Source: AC-56 sp963702195
GTDB lineage: Bacteria; Actinomycetota; Thermoleophilia; Solirubrobacterales; 70-9
Length of the DNA stretch: 64,000 bases
Direction: 5' to 3'
NCBI GenBank assembly: GCA_963702195.1
Contig: OY969725.1
Coordinates: 1,364,001 to 1,428,000 of the forward strand
A model generated the notes under the pieces. It did not search any database and was not told the origin of the DNA. It saw only the letters and a list, made by a program, of their open reading frames with translations. The translations under genes were made by a program, and so were the position numbers. Every line of letters starts with the position of its first letter. Positions within the stretch are counted from its first letter, which is position 1. This document shows positions 42,147-51,360 of the stretch, piece by piece.

Positions 42147-45083
42147 CTACGGCAGCTTCAGCGCGTAGGCCCCGCGGCCGTGCGTGGCCGCGTACAGAGT
42201 CCGCGCCTTTGAGGAGAGCGTGAGACCGTAGACGGCAACCGAGGGGAGGCCCGGTGCCGCGTCCGCCCACTGCTTGGACCCATCGGGAAGGCGTGACACG
42301 CCGAAGTCGGTAGCGGCGTAGAGGTCGCCGGTGCGTGGGTCTACGGCGATGCCGGTGACCGGCTGGTCGCCGAGGTTGTGGGAGACGTCCCTGAAAGTCG
42401 CCTCGTGCGTTGCTGGGTCGTAGTGCACGTCGAAGACGTGGCCGGGCGTCCCCGGCGTGTACACGTTGTAGCCGGAGTACGAGATGAAGGCGTGGTCCGG
42501 GTCCTTGGGGTCAACGGCGATCCCCGACACGAAGCGCCCCGGTGTCTGCGAGGTGTCGATCCGGCGGAAGTCGACCGCGGCGGGGGAGTCACCCGCGTTC
42601 TCGCTCACAAACACGCGACCGGTCCGGGTCGCGGCCCACAGCGTTCGGTCGTCGGAGGGCGCGCGGGCGATCGCGCCGACGTACTGTCCGGCGCGGTTTC
42701 CGAATGCCGCTGAGGTCAGGTCGGAGCCGATCCGCCGCCAGTCGCCGCAGCGCGAGATCTGTCCGTCCGGCTTCAGGGTGTTGCAGTTCGCTTCGAGAGT
42801 GGCCCGGTCGCCCCCGTGGTCATCCGTTCGCCACACGTGCTGGAGGCCGATGAATGCCTGGCCGCCGACGGTCGGGTCGGCCGCGAACGGCGTGTTGAAG
42901 GCGGTCCGCTCGCCGGAGCCGCCCAGCGGCACCGCGGTGTCGAGCCACTGTCCGGGCTTGCCGCCGTGGAAGTTCACCTCGGGGCTGGCCCCGTAGTACG
43001 TGTGGTAGCGGATGTCTGGGTTGGCGGCGTCAAACCCGGACTGGCCGCCGTCGCCGCCCACGACCTCCTTCCACGCCGTGGACGTGGGGCGGTCGAGGCG
43101 GCCGGCGAAGGTCCCGTTGTCCTGGGCGCCTGCCTGGAGCTCGCCGCTCGGGTTCTGCGGATTGGCGCTCAGCGATCCGAATTGCAGATCGTTCAGTCCG
43201 TTGTTCAGGGAGTCGATCCGGCTGGGGATCGCGCTCAGCAGACGCTCGCAGTCCTGGAGGTCGGGGCCGCCGAGCGATCGCTCCTGGCAGTTGCTCGACG
43301 TGTCGACCGGATCGCTGACCTCGACCCGGACGACCCCGCCGTCCGATCCCACGAATGCGATGCCGGGGTCACGTGGAGGCAGGACGATCGCGTGCAGGTC
43401 GGGATGCGTTGCCTCCGAGATGCCCGGCGGTCGAGCATCCTGAGTCATGTCCTGCCATGTCACGTCCGGTGCCGGGGCGTTCGCGTTGGTCGACCGGATG
43501 ACAGCGCGGCCGTTCGACCGCAGGGTGCCGTCATACCGCTGGAGCTCGGAGTAGTTCATCGAGCCGCCGAGCCACAGCTGGCCGGGGTGTCGCGGCGGGC
43601 TGACGACGACGTCGTCGTAGAAGCACTGTCCCTGGCAGTAGTTGTAGGAGAGGTAGCCGTTGGTCCCGTTCTGGGCGGAGGAGAGCTTCGTCCACCCGGC
43701 GTTGTCGTCGTTCGCCAGGAGCTCGGTGGCGGGCTTGGTATCGGCTCGGTTCACGCGCCAGACGTCGGAGACGGCGAGATCGGTCGAGGAGTCGCCGAGG
43801 TAGATGCGGACGTGGTGGTTCTTCTGCGCCAGGTCGAACTCGGTTCGGTCGCCGAATTTGTCCCCGGTATCGCTCGGATCGGAGAAGTCGTTCTGGTCGA
43901 TCGTGTGGAAGATCTGCCTCCACGTCCTGCCGCCGTTGTTGGAGCGCCACAGGCCGTAGCCGAACACCGCCGCGTAGATGCGGCGCGGAGTGTTCGGGTC
44001 GATCTGGACGGAGTTCACTCCACCCTGCAGCAGGCCGTACCCATCCGAGTCCGCCGGCGGCGTCGGATTCGGCGGCGTCTGGCGCGCGAGATCGGTCAGG
44101 TATCGGAAATGACGCCCGCCGTCGGTCGACTTGTAGGCGCCCAGGGCGGGAGCGTTCGGCGGCACCACCTCCCCGCCCGTCGACGAGGCGCGGCCGTGAC
44201 GAGCGATTCCGGTGCCGATGTAGATCACGTGGGGGTGGCCGGGCTTGACGGCGATGGTCGCGATCGACCGATCGATTGCAACGGAACGCGAGCCCTTGAC
44301 GAGATGCCAGTGCTTCCCGCCATCGGTGGACTTGAACAGCCCGAGCCCCGCCTCGTTGTCGCTCGAGCCGTTCGGCTCGCCCGACCCGGCGTAGATCGTG
44401 TTGCCGCTGCGGTCGTTGGGATCGACGTAGAGCGAGCCGAAGGAGTTGGTCGGCAGTCCGCCGGAGGGCTTCCGCCACTTGACCTTGCCGGCAAGGGCAT
44501 CCGGCGTCCGCCAGATGCCTCCACCCGCCGCCGCGACCCAGAGCCGGCAGCCGTGACCGGGCTTGCCGCACCTGGGGTCGACCGCCATCGCGCTCACCCG
44601 GCCGGAGTTCGTCGTGGGCGTTCCCACGCCGGTCTCGGTGTTGTAGGACTGCGTTGCGGTGGCGGCGACCTTGGGACGGATCGGGCCGAGGGCGTTCCAC
44701 CGCTTCGGCGCCGCGCGCACCGCGGCGCGGTAGGCCGCGGCCGACTTGAACTCTTCCGGGGCCGGAGCGCTCGGCAGGCGGGCGAACGCCTGGCCACCGC
44801 GAAGCGCCAGCCGGTCGCTCACATAGGTGCGCGGGTAGGCGCGGTTCTCGACCTGCTCGGCCGCTGGAGAATCCGATCCCTCGCGTGAGCCCTCGCCGCC
44901 AAGCTCACCTGGAACGTTCTCGGCGAGGGCCGAGGCCTCGACACCACCCGGAGGCGTGCTCTCCGATTCGCCGCCTGCGGTGAGGACGACCACCGCGACG
45001 ACGCCGGCCGCGGCGAGGACTCCCGCCGCAACCACCTGCCACCGCCTGACTCGACCCCGCATGCTCGGCGGGGATTCTTTCAT
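42147..45083 (-). CDS. Very large exported multi-blade propeller protein (BNR/VPS10-like)
   Basis: About 978 residues. N-terminal membrane/signal helix QVVAAGVLAAAGVVAVVVLTAG, a polar linker, then Asp-box and sortilin/xyloglucanase-like turns repeated along the length: KSTDGGKHWHLVKG, KSTDGGRHFRYL, SNNGGRTWRQIF and VSENAGDSP. The C-terminus gives AVDPRTGDLYAATDFGVSRL and ends LYAATHGRGAYALKLP. This looks like two seven-bladed or larger BNR propellers, as in oligoxyloglucan hydrolase-type folds, though carbohydrate activity is not shown. Start at ATG 45083 (TTG 45098 or ATG 45059 possible). Divergent from the next propeller gene with about 15 bp between. Confidence 0.83.
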   Translation of the reverse strand: MKESPPSMRGRVRRWQVVAAGVLAAAGVVAVVVLTAGGESESTPPGGVEASALAENVPGELGGEGSREGSDSPAAEQVENRAYPRTYVSDRLALRGGQAFARLPSAPAPEEFKSAAAYRAAVRAAPKRWNALGPIRPKVAATATQSYNTETGVGTPTTNSGRVSAMAVDPRCGKPGHGCRLWVAAAGGGIWRTPDALAGKVKWRKPSGGLPTNSFGSLYVDPNDRSGNTIYAGSGEPNGSSDNEAGLGLFKSTDGGKHWHLVKGSRSVAIDRSIATIAVKPGHPHVIYIGTGIARHGRASSTGGEVVPPNAPALGAYKSTDGGRHFRYLTDLARQTPPNPTPPADSDGYGLLQGGVNSVQIDPNTPRRIYAAVFGYGLWRSNNGGRTWRQIFHTIDQNDFSDPSDTGDKFGDRTEFDLAQKNHHVRIYLGDSSTDLAVSDVWRVNRADTKPATELLANDDNAGWTKLSSAQNGTNGYLSYNYCQGQCFYDDVVVSPPRHPGQLWLGGSMNYSELQRYDGTLRSNGRAVIRSTNANAPAPDVTWQDMTQDARPPGISEATHPDLHAIVLPPRDPGIAFVGSDGGVVRVEVSDPVDTSSNCQERSLGGPDLQDCERLLSAIPSRIDSLNNGLNDLQFGSLSANPQNPSGELQAGAQDNGTFAGRLDRPTSTAWKEVVGGDGGQSGFDAANPDIRYHTYYGASPEVNFHGGKPGQWLDTAVPLGGSGERTAFNTPFAADPTVGGQAFIGLQHVWRTDDHGGDRATLEANCNTLKPDGQISRCGDWRRIGSDLTSAAFGNRAGQYVGAIARAPSDDRTLWAATRTGRVFVSENAGDSPAAVDFRRIDTSQTPGRFVSGIAVDPKDPDHAFISYSGYNVYTPGTPGHVFDVHYDPATHEATFRDVSHNLGDQPVTGIAVDPRTGDLYAATDFGVSRLPDGSKQWADAAPGLPSVAVYGLTLSSKARTLYAATHGRGAYALKLP

Positions 45084-45097
45084 CCAGAGCCTGAGCA

Positions 45098-46447
45098 ATG
45101 GAAGTTGAGTCGAATCCTCGGGATGCCGATAGTCGGTCCGTGGGGAAGAAACGCGCAGGGTGGTGGCCCACGAAACCCGCCTGGTGGCCCCTCAGCGCCG
45201 TCGTCGGCGGGTTCGTGGCTGCGGTTGCGCTCGTGGGTGCCGCCGGCGCAACGGCGGCTCCGCTCGACTACGTCGGTTGCATCGCGAACGGTGGCCAGCA
45301 CGGTTGTGCGGCGTCAAGCAACCCCCTGTCGGGTCCAGACTCCGTCGTCGTAAGCCCGGACGGGCACAACGTCTACGTGGCCTCCGTCCGCGCGGGTTCG
45401 ATCACGGTGTTCCACCGAGATGGCGCAGGCGGTCTGACCCAGATCCAGTGCTTGGCCGAATACCGCGAGCGGGGTTGCTCTCGCATGCCCCACGGCTATC
45501 TCCTCGACGAGGTCACCGGCCTTGCGATCAGTCCTGATGGTCGCTCCGTGTACGCGGTCTCCGAAGGGGGCGTCGTCGCCTTTGCCCGGGCCCCCGGCGG
45601 CTCGCTGAGCTTCGCCAGCTGCGTCGGGGCCAAGTCCGACCGCTGCACGGAGCCCAAGCACTTTCCCGGCCAGGGAGAGTCCGTTGCAGTCAGTCCGGAC
45701 GGGGCGGCGGTGTACGTGGTGTCCGACGGCCTCGTCGCGGCGTTCTCCCGAGTGTCCAGCGGCAGGCTGCGCGCGGTTGATTGCTTCGGCGACCCGAACG
45801 AATTCCCGCACTGCAAGGCACTGCCGTTTCTGTCGGCTCTGGGGGCCTCCACGGTCGCCGTCAGTCCCGACGGCCGCTCGCTCTACGTGGGCGCGTTCAA
45901 GGGGATCACGAGCTTTCACCGGCGCCCGAATGGCACGCTCGCACTGAGGAGTTGCATTACCGACAGCGCGGAGAGAGGCTGCGCTCGCGCGCCGCACAGG
46001 CTGGGGATCCTGTGGGCGGGACTCGCGGCGCCTGGCCGAGGAAAGTGGGTGTACGCGGCGAACCTCCGTGACCGAGTGAGCGTGGTCGCAGCCCACCGCG
46101 ATGGCTCGATCACGTACCACGGATGCGTCACCGATCGCACGAGCAGCTTCTGCTCCCAGGTCCCTGACGAGACGCTGCTCGGGACCGACAGCATGGCGGC
46201 GAGTCCGGAAGGCACAGCGGTCTACGTGGGCGGCCTGACGTCGGTCACTCGGCTCGAGCCCGACGGAAATGGCGCGCTCAGGTTTAGGGGTTGCGTGGCC
46301 GACAAGGAGCGCGACCGCCCGCGGGTCTGTAGCTCGACCGGGAACGACTCCCTTCACGATGTCGCTTCGGTGGCCGCCAGCGCGGGCGGCGCCTCGATCT
46401 ACGCGGCCTCGGGGCTGGCGAACGCCGTCGTGGTCCTGGGAGGTTGA
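45098..46447 (+). CDS. Exported lactonase-like beta-propeller protein
   Basis: A 449-residue exported protein. After about 30 polar residues comes the helix WWPLSAVVGGFVAAVALVGA, then seven similar units of about 55 residues, each with SPDGxxVYV and a short Cys-x-Cys element, for example VVSPDGHNVYVAS, AISPDGRSVYAVS, AVSPDGAAVYVVS, AVSPDGRSLYVGA and ASPEGTAVYVGG. This is a seven-bladed lactonase/YVTN-type propeller with paired Cys in each blade. No catalytic site is clear. ATG 45098; its stop overlaps the following repeat protein by one base. Confidence 0.83.
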   Translation: MEVESNPRDADSRSVGKKRAGWWPTKPAWWPLSAVVGGFVAAVALVGAAGATAAPLDYVGCIANGGQHGCAASSNPLSGPDSVVVSPDGHNVYVASVRAGSITVFHRDGAGGLTQIQCLAEYRERGCSRMPHGYLLDEVTGLAISPDGRSVYAVSEGGVVAFARAPGGSLSFASCVGAKSDRCTEPKHFPGQGESVAVSPDGAAVYVVSDGLVAAFSRVSSGRLRAVDCFGDPNEFPHCKALPFLSALGASTVAVSPDGRSLYVGAFKGITSFHRRPNGTLALRSCITDSAERGCARAPHRLGILWAGLAAPGRGKWVYAANLRDRVSVVAAHRDGSITYHGCVTDRTSSFCSQVPDETLLGTDSMAASPEGTAVYVGGLTSVTRLEPDGNGALRFRGCVADKERDRPRVCSSTGNDSLHDVASVAASAGGASIYAASGLANAVVVLGG

Positions 46448-47790
46448 TGACCGTGGCCCGCCGGCGACGTGCAACTGGCCGAGGGCTGGCGGTCCTGGGG
46501 CTCGCGCTGCTCGGCGTGGCGGCGCAGGCCTGGGCGCACGCGGGCGATCTGGACCCTGCCTTCTCCGGTAACGGGAAGCTGACATTTCCGCTGATCCCGA
46601 AAAGCGACGACGACTTCGCGAGCGGCCTCACGGTCGATGGCGGGAGGCTCCTGGTTGCGGGAAACACATTTGACCGAAGCTCCCGCCACAACGTGTTCGG
46701 CGTGGCGCGACTCCGCGCCAGTGGCTCGTTCGACCGAACCTTCTCCCACGATGGACGGCAGGCGATCCGCGGGGCCAACACCGACCCGGACCCGGCGGGC
46801 ATCGCCGTGGCGCCCAACGGGGACATCGTGCTTGCGGCCTTCACGAAGAAGGGCCCGAAGGGGGAGCATTCCGGCTTCACGGTCTCGCGGATGACGTCCG
46901 CGGGACGGCTCGACCGGTCTTTTTCGGGCGACGGGCAGCGACACGTGCCCGTTGGCAGGCTCGGTGCCTTCTGGGAGCCCGTTGGGGTTGCGGTGGATCG
47001 GGAGGGCCGGGTGGTCGTAGCCGGCACGGCGAATCGGCACGCGGTCGTGGTTCGGCTCCATGCGGACGGGAGGCCGGACAGGACGTTCGGAAATCGCGGG
47101 CGGAAACGCCTGCGCATGGACCGCGACGAGCAGGATGGCTACAGCCAGGCGGTCGCGATTCAGCCGGACGGGAAGATCGTGGTCGTGGGAGGAACGTCAA
47201 CGCTCCGTCACGACTATCTCGCGGTGGCGCGCCTGACGGACGGCGGGCAGCTGGACCCGACCTTCTCCGGCGACGGTCGGACGTCGACCCGCTTCGACGG
47301 GGACGCCGACGGATCTTCGGTCGTAATCGAGCCTGATGGGAACATCGTCGTCGCCGGCGCGTCCCAGAAGTACGGGTCGGGTCGCACGCACTTCGCGGTC
47401 GCGCGGTTCAACGCCGATGGAGCACTCGACCCCGGCTTCTCGGGCGACGGGATGTCCACGACTTCCTTCCCGGGCAAGTTCGACGCATGGGCCAATGCCG
47501 TGACCCTTCAGCGCGACGGCAAGATCGTCCTGGCGGGCACGACCGAGAAGGGACAGATTGGACGCCTCTCGTTTGCCACCGCGCGCTTCGACTCCGACGG
47601 CTCGCTGGACAGGTCGTTCTCCGGCAACGGCCGCGCGATCGCCGACTTCGCGGGCGGGCGGTATGCGGTCGCCGGTGCCTCGGGCGTGGTCGTGGACAAA
47701 GGCCGCGTGGTGGTCGCCGGCGACTCCACCGTGGGCCGCGGGCTCGGCGCGAGCGACGAGGTTGCCTTCGTTGCCTACAAGGCGAGGTGA
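46447..47790 (+). CDS. Exported delta-60 repeat (NHL-like) propeller protein
   Basis: A 447-residue secreted protein with a signal peptide (LAVLGLALLGVAAQAWAHAG) and seven delta-60 repeats of about 55-60 residues. Each has the motif LDxxFSGxGxxT (LDPAFSGNGKLT, FDRTFSHDGRQA, LDRSFSGDGQR, PDRTFGNRGRKR, LDPTFSGDGRTS, LDPGFSGDGMST, LDRSFSGNGRAI) and a following xPDGKIVVVGG strand. The repeat number fits a closed seven-bladed propeller. TGATG overlap with the upstream gene makes an operon of two propeller proteins. Function unknown. Confidence 0.88.
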   Translation: MTVARRRRATGRGLAVLGLALLGVAAQAWAHAGDLDPAFSGNGKLTFPLIPKSDDDFASGLTVDGGRLLVAGNTFDRSSRHNVFGVARLRASGSFDRTFSHDGRQAIRGANTDPDPAGIAVAPNGDIVLAAFTKKGPKGEHSGFTVSRMTSAGRLDRSFSGDGQRHVPVGRLGAFWEPVGVAVDREGRVVVAGTANRHAVVVRLHADGRPDRTFGNRGRKRLRMDRDEQDGYSQAVAIQPDGKIVVVGGTSTLRHDYLAVARLTDGGQLDPTFSGDGRTSTRFDGDADGSSVVIEPDGNIVVAGASQKYGSGRTHFAVARFNADGALDPGFSGDGMSTTSFPGKFDAWANAVTLQRDGKIVLAGTTEKGQIGRLSFATARFDSDGSLDRSFSGNGRAIADFAGGRYAVAGASGVVVDKGRVVVAGDSTVGRGLGASDEVAFVAYKAR

Positions 47791-47883
47791 TCGAGGAGGC
47801 CATCCCGGGGGCTTAGCCGGCGCTCCAGCAGGCCGGCCGGACGGCGAGTGTCCATCGTCACGGTCGGGAAGCCGGCGGGATTA

Positions 47884-48225
47884 CTACTGAGCGCGGATCT
47901 CGCCGGCTACCTTGAAGCTGATCGGTACGCCGTGATACCTCTGTGGGTCTGCCGGTACGTCGTCGTTGGAACGCACGGTGACGAGGAGCACGAACGCTGG
48001 CTTTGCTGGAGTCACCGGCTCGTCGTATCCCTCGGCGGCTGCGGCGCCTACCCCGTTGGCACGGGGGTAGCGACCGATGATCTGATCAGCGTGGTGGTCC
48101 ACCACCTGCTTGACCCGCGAGAGCGGCCGTGGCGGTGCACTCGGCTGCGTCCTGGTGGTGCTTCCGCACCCGACGATGCAGACGGTCGTGAGCGCCGCCA
48201 CGCTGAGCCTCATGGCCAACGCCAC
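47884..48225 (-). CDS. Small putative lipoprotein
   Basis: Unrecognised exported protein of about 113 residues. Signal MRLSVAALTTVCIVGC ends with a lipobox (IVGC), followed by a Ser/Thr/Pro linker and a small domain ending QRYHGVPISFKVAGEIRAQ. The start is uncertain among GTG 48225, TTG 48219 and ATG 48213; a GGGGAAGGGG stretch just upstream can serve as ribosome site. It is the last gene before the tRNA-like fragment at 48434. The stretch 48226-48433 holds no gene. Confidence 0.6.
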   Translation of the reverse strand: MALAMRLSVAALTTVCIVGCGSTTRTQPSAPPRPLSRVKQVVDHHADQIIGRYPRANGVGAAAAEGYDEPVTPAKPAFVLLVTVRSNDDVPADPQRYHGVPISFKVAGEIRAQ

Positions 48226-48433
48226 GATCCCCTTCCCCCGCACCGTGCCCCTCGGGCTCGCGAGCGCTGGATGGCCCGGCGGAGGGATAGACCTAAGCCG
48301 ACGCGGCCAGCGATGACCGGCACGATGGATAGCCCCGCGAGGAAGAGAATCGCCACAGCAACATCTCACTCTCAAGTACTACGCGCGGGAGGCGATCTCG
48401 TCACGCTACGCCTTGTTTGCAGCGTTTCTCGAA

Positions 48434-48475
48434 TGCCGGAGGCAGGACTCGAACCTGCGACACGCGGATTATGAT
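48434..48475 (-). other. tRNA-Met 3'-end fragment (candidate att scar 1)
   Basis: Forty-two bases match the 3' half of the tRNA-Met gene at 54912-54985: T arm GCAGGTTCGAGTCCTGC, acceptor strand CTCCGGC and discriminator A, extending to the anticodon loop ATCATAATCC. Four mismatches lie together in the variable region (CACG versus CCTT on the plus strand). Homology stops at the anticodon loop. The shape and extent fit a tyrosine-recombinase attachment site left by integration into tRNA-Met. No 5' half is present, so it is not a working tRNA. Confidence 0.8.
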
Positions 48476-48660
48476 CGAGGGCAGGCGGGGCTCTCCTGGG
48501 TCCGAGGGTGGCTCTCAGGCATCCGAAGGTGACCTGAGTTCGCCCGAGTCGGGAGTTCGGTGCATGGTCCGGTGCGCGGGCGCGACGGAAGCAGAAGCGT
48601 CGGAAGGGCTGATGCTCGACGAACGCGAGGGTAGGCACTGCCCCCAGGGCCGATTCGAAG

Positions 48661-48993
48661 GTTCCGTTTGCCGAGACCGCCGGAGCACTCCAGGAGCTCG
48701 TGGACGAGGGTAGGATCCGTCACATCGGCGTCTCGAACTATGACGCGGCGCAGGTAGCCGAGTTCGCCGAAACCCGACCAGTGGAAGCCCTTCAGCCGCC
48801 CTACGACCTGTTTCGGCGCGACATCGAGGCCGAGATTCTGCCGTACGCCGCCGACCACGACGTCGGGGTGCTTGCCTACGGGCCGCTCGCACACGGTCTA
48901 CTGACGGGAGCGATGGACGAGGGAGATGATGCCCGAGTGACCGATGCGGGCGAATCCCTTGACGCAGGACTCAAACAAGGAGCGAATGCATGA
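48661..48993 (+). pseudogene. Aldo/keto reductase fragment
   Basis: Middle part of an aldo/keto reductase: VPFAETAGALQELVDEGRIR, HIGVSNYDAAQVAEF, PYDLFRRDIEAEILPYAADH and GVLAYGPLAHGLLTG. About 110 residues of the usual N-terminus (with the catalytic Asp, Tyr and Lys) are missing; no homologous-looking sequence precedes residue VPF in any frame back to the tRNA fragment. The C-terminus also ends early after an unrelated tail. A GTG at 48700 could still start a short product, but it cannot be an active enzyme. It overlaps the next gene by four bases. Truncation next to an att-like scar suggests loss by recombination. Confidence 0.75.
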
Positions 48994-49916
48994 CTGCGAC
49001 AGCCACCAAGGACACACCGATCGGCTTCGTCGGACTCGGACACATGGGCGGCAACATGGCCGACCGTTTCCTCGACGCCGGCTATGTGGTCTCCGGCGAG
49101 GCGCGACATAGAGATGGCTCGGAGGAGCTCGTGGAGAGGGGGTTGCGGTGGTACGACACTCCGCGCGAGCTCGCCCAGGCCGTCGAGATCGTCTTCACGT
49201 CGATCCCAAATGACGACGTGCTTCGGGACATCGCTCGCGGGAGCGACGGGATCCCGGCCGGCCTGGAGGCCGGAAAGATCTGGGTGGACATGAGCACCGT
49301 GAGCCCTCGCGCCAGCCGCGAGGTTGCCGAGCGGGTGCGTGAGACCGGAGCGGTCATGCTGGACGCCCCGGTCTCGGGGAGCGTTCCCCAGGTCAAGTCG
49401 GGGACGCTGACGATCATGGTCGGGGGGGAGGAGGAGGCCTACGGGCGCGTCGAGCCGCTGCTTCGAGAGCTCGGAACGCCCACTCGGGTCGGCGAGAACG
49501 GACAGGGCCTGGTCCTCAAGCTCGCGATCAACATCAGCCTCGCCGTGCAGATGCTCGCCCTCTCGGAGGGACTCCTGCTCGCCGAGCGCGACGGCGTCGA
49601 CCGCGAGCTGGCCCTTCAGGTGATGACCGAGAGCCCGATTGGCTCGCCGATGCTGAAGGCGCGCGCGCCGCTCGTCTTGGACCTTCCGGAGGACGCCTGG
49701 TTCGAGGTGGGGTTGATGCACAAGGACATCCGCCTCGCCCTCGACGTCGCTGGTGAGCTCGAAGTCCCGACGCCGTCGACCAGTGCGGCCGACGAGATGC
49801 TGACCGAGGCGGAAGGGCTCGGATACGGGCACCGGGACATCGCCGCGCTGTCCGATGTCCTCGCCAAGATGGACAGAGCCCAGCCTTCAGCGCGTGGCGC
49901 CAGCTCAGGCATCTGA
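48990..49916 (+). CDS. 3-hydroxyisobutyrate dehydrogenase-family oxidoreductase
   Basis: A 308-residue beta-hydroxyacid dehydrogenase. N-terminal NAD(P) loop IGFVGLGHMGGNMADRFLDA, VDMSTVSPRASREVAERVRE, substrate loop DAPVSGSVPQVKSGTLTIMVGG and catalytic Lys in GLVLKLAINISLA. The family includes 3-hydroxyisobutyrate dehydrogenase and tartronate semialdehyde reductase (GlxR); the substrate is not settled by sequence. A good ribosome site (AAGGAG, 7 bases) precedes the ATG at 48990. In this accessory region it sits beside genes for urea-type compounds, which would fit a glyoxylate-linked role, but that is inference. Confidence 0.9.
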   Translation: MTATATKDTPIGFVGLGHMGGNMADRFLDAGYVVSGEARHRDGSEELVERGLRWYDTPRELAQAVEIVFTSIPNDDVLRDIARGSDGIPAGLEAGKIWVDMSTVSPRASREVAERVRETGAVMLDAPVSGSVPQVKSGTLTIMVGGEEEAYGRVEPLLRELGTPTRVGENGQGLVLKLAINISLAVQMLALSEGLLLAERDGVDRELALQVMTESPIGSPMLKARAPLVLDLPEDAWFEVGLMHKDIRLALDVAGELEVPTPSTSAADEMLTEAEGLGYGHRDIAALSDVLAKMDRAQPSARGASSGI

Positions 49917-49970
49917 CGCGAGCCAGTTGAGCATTCCGGCTGCGAAGCGCGGGTGGGAGCGGTCGGCCCG

Positions 49971-50339
49971 CTAGTCGGGGGCCACGAACCTAACTGCCCG
50001 CTCGTAGATCAGCAGCGCCACGCAACCACCCCGGCTGCCCGGCGAGTGCCGCGACCCGGGCGGGTTGACGACGAAGCTCCCGGCCGGATAGGAGCCGGCC
50101 TCGTCGAACTCGTCGCCCTCGAGCACCAGCATGTGCTCGTAGCCGACGTGCTCGTGCAGCGCAACGCGGGCGCCGGCCTCGTAGCGAAGCAGCACGGCGG
50201 CGGGTCCGCCGTCGCCCTCGTCGTAGAGCCAGTGGGCTCTCACCCCCGGGCGGAACGCCTCCCAATCGTCGGTATGGCGCAGCTCGTGCGCCTGCTCGAC
50301 GAGGTTCGAGAACACGATCGGAGAGCTCGAGTCTGACAT
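49971..50339 (-). CDS. Single-domain cupin (ChrR-like)
   Basis: A 122-residue cupin. Metal ligands are visible in VALHEHVGYEHMLVLEGDEF (His-x-His, then His/Glu) and SRHSPGSRGG (second-motif His). The layout resembles the ChrR anti-sigma cupin domain or small cupin enzymes. ATG at 50339 is chosen because AAGGAG lies nine bases upstream; an ATG at 50348 overlaps that site. It ends 13 bases before no other gene on its strand and starts just after the urea transporter stop, so the two are probably co-transcribed. Confidence 0.85.
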   Translation of the reverse strand: MSDSSSPIVFSNLVEQAHELRHTDDWEAFRPGVRAHWLYDEGDGGPAAVLLRYEAGARVALHEHVGYEHMLVLEGDEFDEAGSYPAGSFVVNPPGSRHSPGSRGGCVALLIYERAVRFVAPD

Positions 50340-50352
50340 GCCTGTCATCTCC

Positions 50353-51300
50353 TTAGAAATCGGGGTCGGCCGGGGGCCGGAGCCAGTGGTGCTCGATCCA
50401 GCCCAGGGCAAGCACGAGCCAGGTAGTGAAGACGAACGGCGCCGAGAGCGTCGTCAGGCCGATCTGATTGAACGCCGGGGTCAGGATCGTCGCCAGCAGG
50501 GCCCCCAGGATCGCGAGCCTCAGGTTGCTGCCGCAGAGCACGTATACCGCGATCGCGGTGAGCACGCCGTTGAACCCGTAGAGGCCCAGGTTGACGTCGG
50601 CGGCATCGATGTCGGTGTAGTAGTAGGAGACCAGACTGCCGATCCCGGCGCCGATCGCCGCGACCACACCGTGCCGCCAGTTGCTGAGCAGGATCCCGGC
50701 GAGCACGAGTGCGCCCGAGAAGACGCTCGGCGAGAACACGGCCTCGCCGAGGCTGTCGAGCTCCGCGGTCAGGGCGTGGAAGTCGGAAAGCCCGCTCGAC
50801 GCGAGGTCGAGCGACTGGACCGCGGCCAGGTGCGGAGCGAGAGCGTCAAGCCCCCAGAAGGTGAGCAGGAACGGCAGCGCGAGGATCGGGAACGGCAGGA
50901 TTGCGACGAAGACCCGGGTCAGCACCAGGGTGCAGGCGACGCAGGCGACGAGGACGACCCACATCCCGACGTTTCCCCAGCCGGTCTCGAAGAAGGTCGG
51001 CAAGGACAGCGCGATCAGCGACGGATTGAGCCCGGGAAGGCCGGTCGCAAGCACGTCCTTTCGCTTCTCCCCGAGCAGCATGCGGCCGGCCGGCGCCATG
51101 ATCCCGGCGACGAGCAGGTAGGCGAAGGCGATCGGCGAGTAGACCAGGACAGCGGCGAGGATGCACAGGCCCGTCAGCTCGTTGCTCTGGACGGTGACCT
51201 GCGAACAGCCCCGCAGAACGAGCCGCCAGTACGGGACCAGTCTCCCCGGCTCAACCGGCGGGAAGACGAAGTCGACAGGCTTTCTCAGCGCGTGACTCAC
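50353..51300 (-). CDS. Urea transporter (UT family)
   Basis: A 315-residue membrane protein of the channel-like urea transporter family, with about ten helices in two repeats. Signatures: QSNELTGLCILAAVLVYSP (first repeat), ATGLPGLNPSLIALSLPTFF, VNLGLYGFNGVLTAIAVYVL (second repeat, the N-x-x-L urea slot) and GLTTLSAPFVFTTWLVL. Length fits short bacterial UTs. It imports urea by facilitated diffusion. GTG at 51300; 60 bp separate it from the amidase gene upstream on the same strand. No urease genes are in the window. Confidence 0.9.
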   Translation of the reverse strand: MSHALRKPVDFVFPPVEPGRLVPYWRLVLRGCSQVTVQSNELTGLCILAAVLVYSPIAFAYLLVAGIMAPAGRMLLGEKRKDVLATGLPGLNPSLIALSLPTFFETGWGNVGMWVVLVACVACTLVLTRVFVAILPFPILALPFLLTFWGLDALAPHLAAVQSLDLASSGLSDFHALTAELDSLGEAVFSPSVFSGALVLAGILLSNWRHGVVAAIGAGIGSLVSYYYTDIDAADVNLGLYGFNGVLTAIAVYVLCGSNLRLAILGALLATILTPAFNQIGLTTLSAPFVFTTWLVLALGWIEHHWLRPPADPDF

Positions 51301-51360
51301 GAGCCTCGGTGATCGAACCCGCGCGGCTCCAGGCGAGCCGTCAGGTCCGAGTCGAACGCA

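Noticed and set aside
42816..44888. Plus-strand open frame of 690 codons opposite the giant propeller gene
   Set aside because: No signal or domain; the minus strand has repeated Asp-box motifs.
47848..48474. Plus-strand frame ending MPEAGLEPATRGL
   Set aside because: The ending is the translation of a tRNA 3' end, a known source of false genes; the rest is a shadow of the small lipoprotein gene.
50353..51312. Plus-strand frame (about 324 codons) opposite the urea transporter
   Set aside because: Charged low-complexity shadow; the minus strand has the urea transporter signatures.
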